In this document: positions 52,482 to 63,956 of the stretch, piece by piece
How positions within the stretch are numbered: the first letter of the stretch is position 1
Layout: each line of letters begins with the position of its first letter
Assembly (NCBI GenBank): GCA_964567125.1
Contig: CAZMLC010000001.1
Coordinates: forward strand, 62,001 to 126,000
Origin: CAZMLC01 sp964567125
GTDB lineage: Bacteria; Verrucomicrobiota; Kiritimatiellia; RFP12; UBA1067
Direction: 5' to 3'
Length of the DNA: 64,000 nt
Made by a program: the position numbers and the translations under genes
Notes under the pieces: generated by a model
Seen by the model: only the letters and a program-made list of their open reading frames with translations
What the model was told of the DNA's origin: nothing
The model's database searches: none

Positions 52482-52527
52482 TTGACATCATCACACGTAC
52501 GGATTGGACAAACGAAGGAGCGTCGCC

Positions 52528-55500
52528 ATGCAGACAAGATGGATGCATTTTTTACACGAAAAGAACCGCGTTTTGAAAGCGGTTTTCTTGAGCCTGTTTC
52601 TCGTGCCATTCACGCCCATGTTTGCGGCGAATGTCACCTGGACGGGTGCTGGAGGCAACACACTCTATTCCAATCCGGCCAACTGGAGTGGCGACGTTGT
52701 TCCAACGCAGGGCAACAATGGTTATTTCGCGAGCAGTACCACGGCAACAGTGACCTTCCCTGAGGGAGGATACACGGACATGGGAACGACGGAAACCGAA
52801 AGCCAATCCGATATTACCTTCGATGTCAGAGGGTCCTGGTGGTTAAAACCAGCCAATTCCACATGGGGCAACCCAACGTTTCGTATCGGTGGTGGCGCAC
52901 ACAGTATCAACATCGAAAGTGTAAATAACGCAAAACCACAGATGTTGCTCTCCAATGCAGTAGTTCGCGCCGTATCCACTTCGGTTGACATTACTACGAC
53001 GTTTCAGTCAGGTCTGATCAATTTCTATAACCCCAACGGAGTCTTAAGCGGAAACTCGCTCGTCATCGGACATGACGACAAGCGGAATCATATCGTACGC
53101 TTTGAAACCGGCACCACCTCTTATTGGAACAATATCGATTTTCGCGCCAAGGGCCCTACCACCAATCGCGTGTGTATCAATGGCGGTGAACACCACGTTT
53201 ATTATAACCTTAACATTGCCAATCAGGAACGCGCAGGCGTAACCGGCACATGGGAGGTCGCTGGCGGAGAATTTATCACACATTACTTCTCTCATATCGG
53301 CATGGTCAAAGGACGCATCGGATGCGTCACAGTGTCAGGGGGAAAATGGACCGCGAAACGTGATGTTGAGATCGGCTATTCTGACAATGCCGGAAGCCAT
53401 GGCATATTGACCATCGCAGGCGGAACATTTGAGCAGGCGCTTGCAGACGATAATTCCATAACCCAAACGCGCATCGGTCATCAAATTGGCAATACCGGTG
53501 TTGTCGAGATAACTTCTGGACGTTTTATTTCAACCAATTATCAGACCATCGTCGGTTGCAACCAAAAAAGCGTAGCCCGCTTCAACGTGTACGGAGGACA
53601 GGTCGCCACCAAGTTCTTTCATGTTGCATCGAATCCATCGGCCACGGGCTCGGTGATGGTCACTGGTGGATGCTGGACGAATTCCGGCAACGGAACGGTC
53701 GGGCAATACGGTTTCGGCGAGATGACCGTCAGCGGAGGCTCCCTCACGTGGAATGACTGGCTGATGGTCGCGTCAAACGATAAAGGCCGGGGACATCTGA
53801 CGCTGGCAGGCGGAACGACTCAGTTCGCGCAAATCCTCGTTTCGCACTATGGCGGTGGCGACGGCGTGGTGGATGTTACGGGCGGTACGAATCGGTACAA
53901 CCGGGTTCAAGTCGGCTCACAACCGAATATTCGCAGTCTGTTCCGCATCAGCGGAGGAACCAATGATTTTTATGGCGGTGATGGTCTGATCATCGGAAGT
54001 CAGGGAGGAGCCGAGGCCTATATTCTCGGCGGCGGCAACCACTTTACACAGATCCGTATCGGACAATCCAGCAATAAGACCGACATCGTCTCCTCGCTGG
54101 TCATCAGCAACGGGTTTTCGCATGTTGACAACACGATCAACGTTGCCGACAACATCGACAATTCAGGCGTGCTTGAACTGAATGGCGGTCTGCTCGAAGC
54201 CAAGGAAATCCGCGGCTGGGCTGGTGCCATCTGTAAGGGAGGCCGCGGACAAGCGCATTTGAAAGCCAACGGCGGCACACTGCGTGCCCTGGATGCCGCG
54301 AGTGTGTTGGTGCATGACTTTGATTCCGCGATGCTCGGCGAACACGGGCTGACCATCAATACCGCAGGTTTAAATCTCGCAAACGTTCCGCAGATCTTCA
54401 CCAACCAGATTGACGCCAACGGCATGCTCCTAAAAGTCGGTACGGGAACGCTCACCCTTTCCGGCGCGAACACGCATGCGCGAACGATCGTCGCGGAGGG
54501 TACAGTGGCCATCGCGTCTTCCGGAACTGCAGGAAACAACGCGATCGTCACCAACAATGCCATGTTCGCGTTGGTCAACGCAGCGCCATCACTCGCACTG
54601 AGAACGTTGACGCTCGGCAATACATCCAGCGCAGGCTGGCTCTCCATAACGCCGGGCAACACACTCACCATCACGCAGGAAAACGGCCTGTCGATCACGT
54701 TAGGCAAGCTCTTCCTCGCCAACGCGGCAACCGACGGCACCTATACGATTTTCGTTTGCGCAGGCAATGTGCCGATTACCGCGCTGAACGCCTTGGATGT
54801 GGCCAATCCGGCAACGGGCAAGGCCTATACCTTCGCGACAACCTATAACGCCGGCACGGACAGCACAGCGATCACGTTGACCATTCAAGACAAGTCCTCG
54901 CTTTCCGTGACGCAACGGACATGGAATGGTGGTTCAGGTAGCGCATGGGACGCAACGGGGAACTGGATCGATGCGGCCATTCCCCAAGCAGGTGAAAACG
55001 CGCGCTTCCCTGAATCTGCACTGAACAAAACCATTGCCATCGCATCCGGCGCCACTGCTGGCAGCCTGGCCTTTGATGCCACGAGCGGTTACACGCTGAG
55101 CGGAACTGACGCCTTGACACTTTACATGGGAGGTCGGGCCGGTGAAATCACCGCAACGGCCGGCGCGCACACAATCGCCGCACCGCTGGCATTACCGCGG
55201 TCTGTAGCAACGGATATTCGCGCGACTGCCGCAGTCGCGCTCACAGGCGAAATTTCGGGTGCAGGCGGCATCTCAAAAATGGGTGCAGGAGCCTTAACAC
55301 TGTCAGGGACAAATACGTTTGCAGGCGGGATTATCGCCAATGGCGGCTTACTCGACATCGCTAACGCGAAGTCCTTCGGTGACGCCGAACATCTGCACCT
55401 CATTATCGCCGATGGCACGCTGCGCTATTCCGGCGAGGCGGCCGCGCTGGTGTGCGGCTTCACGCTGAACGCCACCTCAAGCACCGCGCCGGTGATCCTT

Positions 55501-57120
55501 GATGTGGAGCGTGATCTCGCCCTAGAAGGCACCTTCTTAAACAACAATGGAGCGCTCATCAAGCGCGGACCGGGCACACTGCAATTGACACTTACAGCGC
55601 CGACGACACTCACGGTCGGGAACGGAGCAGGATCGAGCGAACCGCAACCCGATCCGATCGTCTTCCCGGCTGATGGCAGCGCCCCTGCCTCCGGGTTTAC
55701 GGGACTCACCGTGGCGGAAGGCACGTTGCGGCTCATCGGATCGCCGGACTTCACAACACGAATGGAACACATGGTCAACATCGGGACCAAAACCCTGCAA
55801 GGCTCGGTCGCCCCTGCTCTGGAGTTGGTCGGCGGACGGTTTGCCGTGGGCGGTGGATCAATGGCTACATGGGTCGGACCATGGTGTTGGAGCGGAACCG
55901 TGTTGACCAACGCGGCGTTGCGCATTTTCGATAGTTCAATCACGGTCAATACCTTGCTTCTGGGAGCAGGTGGCACCTGCCAGACGCAGACCCCTGAACT
56001 TTTGATCGACCATTCCACGATTGATGTCTATTGGCGTACAGGGTGGTCCGATCAGATCGGAAACACGCCCGCCATGACAACGATCCGCAACGGTAGCACG
56101 CTGTTCGTGCAGCAAACAGACATCAGTCTCAATAATCCCTTCTCCGTGCTGATTGACAACAGCACGGTCGAATGCCGCAATTCCACGCCGACAAGTGGAC
56201 GCGTACGCTTCGGCGGAAACGCATGCGGCACGTTTACCATCGCCAATAGCGGACGGCTCTCCGTTCCGCGAATCCGCATGGAGAGCGGCCGAAACGAAGG
56301 CGTGCATATCGTATTTGACGGCGGCGTGCTTCAACCGACGATCACGGAGATGCTGCTCTTCCAGAATGCCGGCAAGCACAGCGTCGACCTTATGGACCGC
56401 GGCGCTACGTTCGAAATCAACAGCGCTCTCACCTATACCGTGGCGCACCCGCTCACAGGCAACGGTGGTCTCACCAAGACAGGCAGCGGCACGCTCATTT
56501 TCGGGCCGACGATGACGGAGGCGGGATCAGCGACCAACATGACGGGACTCGTGACCGGTCAGTACACGGGTATCACACGCATCGAAGCGGGAACGCTTGT
56601 CGTCAGCAACGGAGCACTCCGCGCCGATGCAGCCGTGGCGCTCAACACGGATGCACAGCTCAATGCAGGTGGCGCTGCTCTGCCGTTAGCCAAACTTTCG
56701 GGCTCAGGTACGGTCGTGAATGGAACCGTGGAACCCGCTGCTATTGCGCCCGGCGCTCAGGACGGTGACATCGCTACGCTTGCCGTGGACAGCATTACTT
56801 GTGCGAACACGGTGTTCGCCTGCGACGTGCAGCAGAACCTCACGTCCGGCACCGTACTGACGAACGACATGCTCCACGTAGCCGGGACTATTTCGGGTAC
56901 AGCGATCGTGGATTTCGGACGGAATACAGCGGATCCGCTCAGCGTGCCAACATCGTTCACCGTGGCTCGTTATGCGCCTGAGAACGGAACCCCGGATGTT
57001 TCGCAGTGGAGAGCACGTGGGTTCGGACGCGGCAGTGTTATCGGTACATTTTCAGCATCAACAGGTGACATTCGTGTACGCATCAGTTATACTGGAGGTA
57101 CAGCTCTTATTCTCCGCTAG
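52528..57120 (+). CDS. Giant secreted protein with autotransporter-type beta-strand repeats
   Basis: 1530 residues, Sec signal within the first ~38 (LKAVFLSLFLVPFTPMFA). The body is glycine, threonine and asparagine rich beta-helix sequence with repeat units of the autotransporter-associated kind: GTGTLTLSGANTHARTIVAE, MGAGALTLSGTNTFAGGII, KTGSGTLIFGPTM. Two WxGxxxxxxxxxxxNW starts (VTWTGAGGNT and RTWNGGSGSAWDATGNW) suggest two modules. No beta-barrel or known sorting domain is seen at the end, which closes with ISYTGGTALILR. GGAG lies seven bases before ATG 52528. Probably surface-exposed or secreted; ligand unknown. Neighbouring genes are not similar in base use or function. Confidence 0.85.
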   Translation: MQTRWMHFLHEKNRVLKAVFLSLFLVPFTPMFAANVTWTGAGGNTLYSNPANWSGDVVPTQGNNGYFASSTTATVTFPEGGYTDMGTTETESQSDITFDVRGSWWLKPANSTWGNPTFRIGGGAHSINIESVNNAKPQMLLSNAVVRAVSTSVDITTTFQSGLINFYNPNGVLSGNSLVIGHDDKRNHIVRFETGTTSYWNNIDFRAKGPTTNRVCINGGEHHVYYNLNIANQERAGVTGTWEVAGGEFITHYFSHIGMVKGRIGCVTVSGGKWTAKRDVEIGYSDNAGSHGILTIAGGTFEQALADDNSITQTRIGHQIGNTGVVEITSGRFISTNYQTIVGCNQKSVARFNVYGGQVATKFFHVASNPSATGSVMVTGGCWTNSGNGTVGQYGFGEMTVSGGSLTWNDWLMVASNDKGRGHLTLAGGTTQFAQILVSHYGGGDGVVDVTGGTNRYNRVQVGSQPNIRSLFRISGGTNDFYGGDGLIIGSQGGAEAYILGGGNHFTQIRIGQSSNKTDIVSSLVISNGFSHVDNTINVADNIDNSGVLELNGGLLEAKEIRGWAGAICKGGRGQAHLKANGGTLRALDAASVLVHDFDSAMLGEHGLTINTAGLNLANVPQIFTNQIDANGMLLKVGTGTLTLSGANTHARTIVAEGTVAIASSGTAGNNAIVTNNAMFALVNAAPSLALRTLTLGNTSSAGWLSITPGNTLTITQENGLSITLGKLFLANAATDGTYTIFVCAGNVPITALNALDVANPATGKAYTFATTYNAGTDSTAITLTIQDKSSLSVTQRTWNGGSGSAWDATGNWIDAAIPQAGENARFPESALNKTIAIASGATAGSLAFDATSGYTLSGTDALTLYMGGRAGEITATAGAHTIAAPLALPRSVATDIRATAAVALTGEISGAGGISKMGAGALTLSGTNTFAGGIIANGGLLDIANAKSFGDAEHLHLIIADGTLRYSGEAAALVCGFTLNATSSTAPVILDVERDLALEGTFLNNNGALIKRGPGTLQLTLTAPTTLTVGNGAGSSEPQPDPIVFPADGSAPASGFTGLTVAEGTLRLIGSPDFTTRMEHMVNIGTKTLQGSVAPALELVGGRFAVGGGSMATWVGPWCWSGTVLTNAALRIFDSSITVNTLLLGAGGTCQTQTPELLIDHSTIDVYWRTGWSDQIGNTPAMTTIRNGSTLFVQQTDISLNNPFSVLIDNSTVECRNSTPTSGRVRFGGNACGTFTIANSGRLSVPRIRMESGRNEGVHIVFDGGVLQPTITEMLLFQNAGKHSVDLMDRGATFEINSALTYTVAHPLTGNGGLTKTGSGTLIFGPTMTEAGSATNMTGLVTGQYTGITRIEAGTLVVSNGALRADAAVALNTDAQLNAGGAALPLAKLSGSGTVVNGTVEPAAIAPGAQDGDIATLAVDSITCANTVFACDVQQNLTSGTVLTNDMLHVAGTISGTAIVDFGRNTADPLSVPTSFTVARYAPENGTPDVSQWRARGFGRGSVIGTFSASTGDIRVRISYTGGTALILR

Positions 57121-57186
57121 CAGCGGATGCTTTTTCGTTGAACAGAGGGTCATGTTTCAAGCAGGGTAGCAGGTTAATCGTATATA

Positions 57187-57213
57187 CCGACGATGGCATA
57201 AGGGCATTGTCGG
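57187..57213 (+). other. Hairpin in the leader of the second giant gene
   Basis: A 9-base stem (57187-57195 with 57205-57213, one wobble) and 9-base loop, 16 bases before the ATG and just before the AAAAAGGAG ribosome site. TATATA at 57181-57186 may be a -10 box but has no good -35. The hairpin lacks a T-run so it is not a terminator. Confidence 0.4.
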
Positions 57214-57229
57214 AAAAAGGAGTAGCGTC

Positions 57230-60200
57230 ATGCATATGCATCACATTGGACTTCTACTAAGTGTAATCCTAGTTGCGCAAGGGGTGTTTGCCGACATTCA
57301 AAAGGCAGGAACCTTGCTGATCGATCTGAATGCAGCGGATCTTTCCGTGGTGGGTGAAAATGGAAAGGTCAGTACTTGGGCGAACCNNNNNNNNNNNNNN
57401 NNNNNNNNNNNNNNNNNNNNNNNNNNNNNNNNNNNNNNNNNNNNNNNNNNNNNNNNNNNNNNNNNNNNNNNNNNNNNNNNNNNNNNGCAGCGGATCTTTC
57501 CGTGGTGGGTGAAAATGGAAAGGTCAGTACTTGGGCGAACCGGGCCACCACCGATGGCGGACTCGGCGATTCCTTTAAACCAGCAGTGGCCGGTCAAGGA
57601 CCTGTCTTCAAAACCTATGCAGGCGCTCCTGCTGTTTACTTCGCCGGAAGCGCAAATTCCATCCTGACGGGCATGGTGGCTTCCGCATCCGTCACGGGCG
57701 CGAAATCGTGGACCTTGGAGACGTGGATCAACACGCCCGTGCCCGGCGGAACCAGTACCTATTTTTCATGGACGTACCGGACCGGCAGCTCGCCCCAAAA
57801 TCGTCTCTTTGAAGCGCGTTGGACCAGCGACGCCGGCAATGCAATCGAGCACTATGGAAACAACGTGGGATGGAGCAGTCGTCTGCCGAGTGCCAATCAA
57901 TGGCATCACATTGTCTTGACGCGACGCGAATCGGACAAAATGGAGTTCATCTATGTTGACGGTTCTCTCGTCACCGAACTTCAGCGACCGGACGTGAACC
58001 TCTTACCCGATGGTATTTTTATTATCGGCGGCACGCAGAACGGTGGACGCAACGGCTTTGATTACGCCGCAACCACGTACATCGGCCAAATCCGACTCCA
58101 CTCCGGGTTTATGAACCAAGAGGCTGCAACCGCAAATTATCTGGCCGAGCGCACAGCCTACGGACAGAGCGCACCAGCAGACTCCATCTGGGCCGGAGCC
58201 CCTGGACAATCCCTGCCGTGGGAATCAGCTGCGAACTGGCAGAACGGCCTCGTCGCGGGATCGCTTTCGCGCGTGGCAATTACAAACAATGGTCTCGTCA
58301 CGCTCACATCCGACGTCGAGACGCTGGCCGCGTTAAAACCCTCTCTCGGCGCATTGACCTTAACCGAAAATGCGCAAATCCAAGTGAATCTGCCGTCGGG
58401 CAGTTACAGCTATTTCGGAAATGGCAGCGGCAACACCTTTATCCTGAATATCCTCAGTGGATCGCTCTCCACGCTCGATGAGAACAATTCCAACCATCAG
58501 GCCTTTGGCGCGAACAGCGGAACAGGTCTCGCGACAATCGGCGGTGGATCGTCAGACGCGTTGCTGCACGCTGATCGCGACATCCGCCTCGCCTATGGGA
58601 ATGGATGCACCGCGCGCGTTGAAGTCAAGACGAACGGCATGTTGCGTTCGCGCGGCGGATACCTGATTGTGGGTGCAGGAAACGGTTCGGATGGCAAGCT
58701 GACGGTCAATGGCGGTACAATTGATTTTATCAATACAACCCGCCGTCTCGTGCTTGTCGATGGTGGTGGCAAAGCGGTCCTCGAGTTTAACAGCGGACTT
58801 GTTCGTCCCGATACGCTCTTCTTTGCGCAAGGCACAGGCGTGGCAAGTTCGTATGCGGCAGCCTTCCTTAACGGCGGCCTACTTGACGTGAACCAGATCG
58901 CGGTTGGCTCAACAACCGGCACCAATCTACTCTACCTCAACAGCGGCATGATCCGCAACCGCACGACGCATACCAGCTTCCTGCAAAACATGACAGCCGC
59001 GTATGTCCAAGCAGGCGGCGCCCGTTTCGATGTCGTACCCAACACGACGATTACCGTGGCACAACCGTTGCTTCATGACCCCGAATTAGGTTCAGCCACG
59101 GATGGCGGTCTGCGTAAATCGGGTTCTGGCGCGCTTATTCTCGCAGGAGCAAATACGCTGAATGGCGCGATCGTTGTGGAGCAAGGTTCACTGCAATTCA
59201 ACCATGTGAATGCGCTCCCTGCCGACTATGCAGGCCCCATCACCCTTGCGTCGCCAACATCAAGCATCGGATTTAACAAAATCGGCGGTCTTGCCTATCT
59301 GCTGACCCTGTTAACAGTCGACTCAACGGGATCGCTCGCGTTAATGGCCAACAACAAGGACGATTCGGTCGACCTTTCCGGTTATCCCAACCTTTCACTG
59401 GCAATCGCCGGCACCTTCACCTACTCAGGAACCTACACACCTGCAACCGATTATGTCTTCAATCTGGTCGTTGGCAGTGCGGTCACCTATAACACTGCTC
59501 TCACCGGCACGCGCGCCGTACGCGTTTACGGTGATCAGAAAGGCTCCCTCTTGCTGAAGGGCGACAACAGCTACACGGGCGGAACGCGCATTGAGGCCGG
59601 CAAGGTCGTGCTCGGCCACGTCAATGCCCTCGGCACGACAGGCGCCATCAGTCTGTACAACAACGCTGCACTGGCCATCAATGTCAATGCGGCCCCCCCT
59701 GACTTCTTTACGCGGCTCACCACCGATTCCGTCGGATACCTCTTATTAACGGGAGTCTCTTCCAACTTAACGGTCAACCTGTCAAACCATCCCGGAATCA
59801 AGCTCGGCACGGATGGAACCACCGTCCCGTATGGAGGCACGTTAACGCCGTCCAGCGACAATGTGTACCATCTCGGAGGCGGTAGCACCGCATTCCGCGT
59901 TAACAGCAACCAGGGGCTTGTCCTGACAAATTTAACCGATGCCGCTGATGCCACACCGCGCAAGGTCATCCTGGAGGGTGACGGCATCGTGCGCATCTAT
60001 AATTCCAGCTATTCCGGCGGACTCCTTATCAGCAACAACGCGGCCCTTTTCGCGACCGGCGATAATGCGTTCGGCGCCATCCCCGTCACAGAAGATCCGT
60101 CCAACGTTGTTGTGAACGGCGGCGTGATCCGTGCGGGTGACGGTTCCTTCAATGTCCACAGCAACCGCGGGCTGGTCATTGGCGCAGACGGATGCGAATT

Positions 60201-63200
60201 GCACCCATGGGGGGATCGTATAATGAACTGGCAGGGTAAACTCTACGGTTCAGGCGTCATTTTCACCAGCGACCGCGGTGAAGGTTATTTCGCAGATCTT
60301 TCCAATTATAGGGGCGCGTTCAACATTGAAAGTGGTGCCACGCTCGGCGTCGGCAGCGGCGATAATCTGGTCTTTAATCCTGCTATTGGCGTCTTCGGCG
60401 GCAACGGCTTTTTCGGCATCAACAACACGATGAACACCAACTGGTCGTCCGCCATCCAGCGCGCATTGGGAAGTGATGGCAACGCCGGATTTGGTCTGCG
60501 TAAACGCGGCACCGGCACCCTGACGCTCGATGTGGTGCAGAACTTCACGGGCAACACGGTCATCGATGGCGGTATACTACAACCGGCGTTCGACAGCGCG
60601 ATCAGCTACGGATCCGGCAAAGGAAGCGTGATCATCAATACGGCCGGTAAACTGGATATCGGCAACCAGACGATCAATATCAACGGACTCAACGGTACGG
60701 GACAGGTTATCGGACAAGGCACGCTCCGCGTCGGCAACAACAACGCCTCCGCAACCTATAGCGGCGCAACCGCGGCAAACGAGATGCGGCTTGTCAAGAC
60801 AGGCACCGGAACACTCACGCTGCAGACGCGCGCAACGTGGAATACCACCGTTGAGCAAGGCACGTTGAACATGGCCAACCCTTATGGACCGCGCGGCGAC
60901 CTGGAGCTTCAAAGCACGACAACCGTCAATGTTGCACCCTTTGAGTGGCGCAATGCGTATCCCAAAACATTTACCTCCGCGGATGTGACCTATCGCAATG
61001 GTTTGCTGGGTGCCTATTTCTTTATAGCCAATGTCAACAACACATCCATGGATAGCTATTCAAAGATTATCAGCATCTACACCAATGCGCCGTATCGGCT
61101 CTCCAACAGTTGGAATGCGCAACGCACAACGTATACGAATGGATCTGAAGTGATTCCCTATTTCGATTTCGGCTGTACGGATGCGGCGTATAGTCCCTGC
61201 GTATTTCCGGCACCGTTCAACGATATCAACACGAATCGATTCCTCGCGGTCTGGCGCGGCTGGTTTGTAGCGACCAACGCCGCGATCTATACCTTCGGAA
61301 CCGTCAGCGACGACGGCTCGGCGATCTATATCAATGGCAACCTCATCGTCAACAACAATAAGGACCAAAGTTATAATACGACGAACATGGTGACCGGAAG
61401 CATTGAGCTTGGACAAGGCTTGCATGAAATCGTCGTCGCATACTATGAAAACACGGGTGGTCAAGGATTCACCGCCTACCAGATTGCGGGCAACCAGACC
61501 AACATGCTCTCACAAGCGCTGCTCGTTCCGCCGCAGCCCTACTCGGATCTGGTCAACGTCACCGCGACGAGCACAGCAAAATTGCTCATCAACACCAATG
61601 CGGGTGTCAATTTCGTCAATACGCGTGATACAACCTTTGCCGGTGTGTTCAGCGCTACCAACTCAACCTATCTGGGTAAATCGGGAAGCGCCACGCTGAC
61701 ACTGGCAAGCACGAATTACTATGCCCCTGGCGAAACCATCGTATCCGAAGGTGAACTCAATTACGCAACGTCCGTCAACCGCGGATCGATCCGCATCCAA
61801 TCCAATGCAACCGTGCGCCTCTCCGCAGCATCGCAGGGGCTTTGGGGCAGGTATTATGACATTGTCGGCTTTACCAACCGTTATTTCACCGTGCTCAGCG
61901 ATTATGAAGCCTACCTGGCATCGAGCCCGGTATCCATGATTGCTTCAAGCGCCTTGAACAACAAGCTCGACCTGAACTTCGGGACAGATGGCAGCGGGTT
62001 TGCAGCGCCGTATAACAGTAAGAGCAGGGCCAACTTCCAGGTCATCTGGCGCGGCAGCATCGTGATTCCGCAAGCGGGAACCTACACGTTCTATACCGCT
62101 AGCGATGATGGATCCATGCTCTTCATCAATGGAATTGCTGTTGTCAACAACAACTATTACCAAGGTATTATGGAGCGCTCGGGCTCCATTACGCTAAACG
62201 CGGGAATCCATGATTTCGCACTCAGCTTCTATCAAGGTGGTGGCGGATACGGACTGACGGCATCGATTGCGGGTCCCAATCTCCCAAAACAGTTTATCCC
62301 GAATGCGATGCTGATCCCGATCCCGGTCAATGCAAACAACGCCTATGTTCCGCAACTTTGTACTGGGTTATCAGGAGAGGGACACTACCGGTTGAACACC
62401 TATGCCATCGAACAGATTGTCGATCAGACCGACTACACGTTCGCAGGACATTTCCATGGTGATGCGTTTACCGGCCTCTTTAAAAACGGGCCCGCGACCT
62501 GGACCATCGCCGGCGATAACAGCGATTTCTCAGGGCGCTGGCTGATCGGTAAAGGCACGTTGCGCGTGCAGGGTGCAGGTAATCTTGGAGCCGGCATTAT
62601 CAGCTTGGCCTCAAACGCGGTGCTCGACGTCTACGACGCGACCAACGTCACCCTTCAGGCGCTCACGGGAAGCGGTGCGGTCTCCATCGGAACAGCGGCA
62701 AGCGTGACGCTTTCAGCTAGTATCGATGGCTTCAACGGGACCCTGCAAAACAATGGCACGCTCACTTTGAAAGGCGCAGCAACCACGATCCCCGCGAACC
62801 GCATCACGGGGACTGGAACCATCCAACTCGAAAACGGCGCTGTCCTGAACATGTCCGAACAGACCTTGCCGATCGCTTCGGAACTCGTGGTTTCCAATGG
62901 CGTGTTGGCCTTGGCGATCACGAATGCCAGCACATGGACGTTGGATCAGCTGACACTCCATGCGCCCGGATCACTCTCGGTGCGTGCCAGCGGACTCTTT
63001 GGTCGCTACTACGATGTCCAGAACCTCAATACGACCGAAGTCTTCAACGCATTCCTCTCGGTTGACAGCGCACTCGCCTTTGTGCAAAACCCAGCGAAAT
63101 GCACGTACCAGTTCAAGGCGTCGACCTGGGAGGTCGGCAACGTCTTTGATTATGGTAACTTCGTTACGGGACCGCCACGCACAGGGGATGTTTTCTTCCC

Positions 63201-63900
63201 TGGCAAATACGCGGCCTACAGCAATGGCGTGACCAGCGCAAACAATTTCATTGTGATCTGGCAGGGCAAGATCACGATCCCACAGGAAGGCCGTTACGGA
63301 TTCAGAACCTACAGCGATGATAACTCCATGTTGTTCATCAACAATCAACTTGTCGTGGATAGCAATGGCAGTCACAGCCCGACGTTTAAAGAGGGATTCA
63401 CGGATCTATCCGCAGGCTTGCATGACATCTGTATTCTTTACTGCCAGCAGGGCGGTGGGTATGCCATGCGCGCTGATATTTTCGCGCCCGGCAGTAGCGA
63501 TTACATCGCCATTCCGAACAGCATTCTTGTTGCGGCCGAGGAGGATATTCCCGCGTACACGGTTACTATCACCGATCTTAACGTCATGAACGCGGGCACG
63601 GCAAGCATGGACTTTATTGCGTCCGGAACGCTTGGCCTCTCCGTGGTGAATCTCGATACGCTCGCCAAGCTGACGTTCAGCGGTGCCGGTGCGGGCGTCA
63701 CGACCTCCACGCTCGACGTCACGCTGGCATCTGAAGTGGAACGCGGCAGTCCGACCTGGCTGATCGATTTCACCGCGTCCAATGGACTTGATCTGTCCGG
63801 TAAGACACTGCAGGCGTTCGGCACGGACGGCCGCCTCTTCTACCGCGATAAGATCGTGTATGTCACGCGGACACAAGGCTCGATATTGTTCTTGCGTTAA
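57230..63900 (+). CDS. Giant secreted LamG/beta-repeat/PA14 protein, interrupted by an assembly gap
   Basis: The N-terminal part (signal MHMHHIGLLLSVILVAQGVF) and the long remainder lie in different frames only because of the gap. Removing the 100 N and one copy of the 55-base duplication (155 bases) restores one frame and gives 2171 residues. Domains in order: LamG/concanavalin-like (SWTLETWINTPV to YIGQIRLHSGF, about 90-230), beta-repeat region with KSGSGALILAGANT and KRGTGTLTLDVVQN, then three PA14-like domains: at about 61.0-61.5 kb (FGTVSDDGSAIYINGNLI), 61.8-62.3 kb (GLWGRYYDIVGF, ASDDGSMLFINGIAVV) and 63.0-63.5 kb (GLFGRYYDVQNL, YSDDNSMLFINNQLVV). It ends TRTQGSILFLR. Probably glycan-binding surface protein. 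AAAAAGGAG precedes ATG 57230. Confidence 0.88.
57332..57541. repeat. 55-base duplication flanking the second assembly gap
   Basis: Bases 57332-57386 and 57487-57541 are identical. Their offset is 155 bases including 100 N, and deleting 155 bases joins the two reading frames exactly. So this is a contig-end overlap that was scaffolded instead of merged, not a biological repeat. Confidence 0.95.
57387..57486. other. Assembly gap of 100 N
   Basis: A fixed-length placeholder inside the giant PA14 gene; see the flanking duplication. The real gap length is probably zero or negative. Confidence 0.95.
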
Positions 63901-63916
63901 ACGCTTGCTTCACGCG

Positions 63917-63953
63917 AAACGGGGCGCGGCGATGAAGCCGCGCCCCGTTTTTT
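63917..63953. terminator. Intrinsic terminator after the giant PA14 gene
   Basis: A 14-base GC-rich stem (63917-63930 with 63937-63950), 6-base loop, T-run after it and A-run before it. It can end both the plus-strand giant gene and the minus-strand gene at the window edge. Confidence 0.9.
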
Positions 63954-63956
63954 AAA

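Noticed and set aside
57376..57486. A separate gene starting inside the gap
   Set aside because: The reading runs through N and duplicates the other contig end; merging the overlap gives one gene.
52600..63800. CRISPR array or DNA repeat region
   Set aside because: The repeats are degenerate coding repeats of beta-strand proteins, with no constant direct repeat and spacer pattern.
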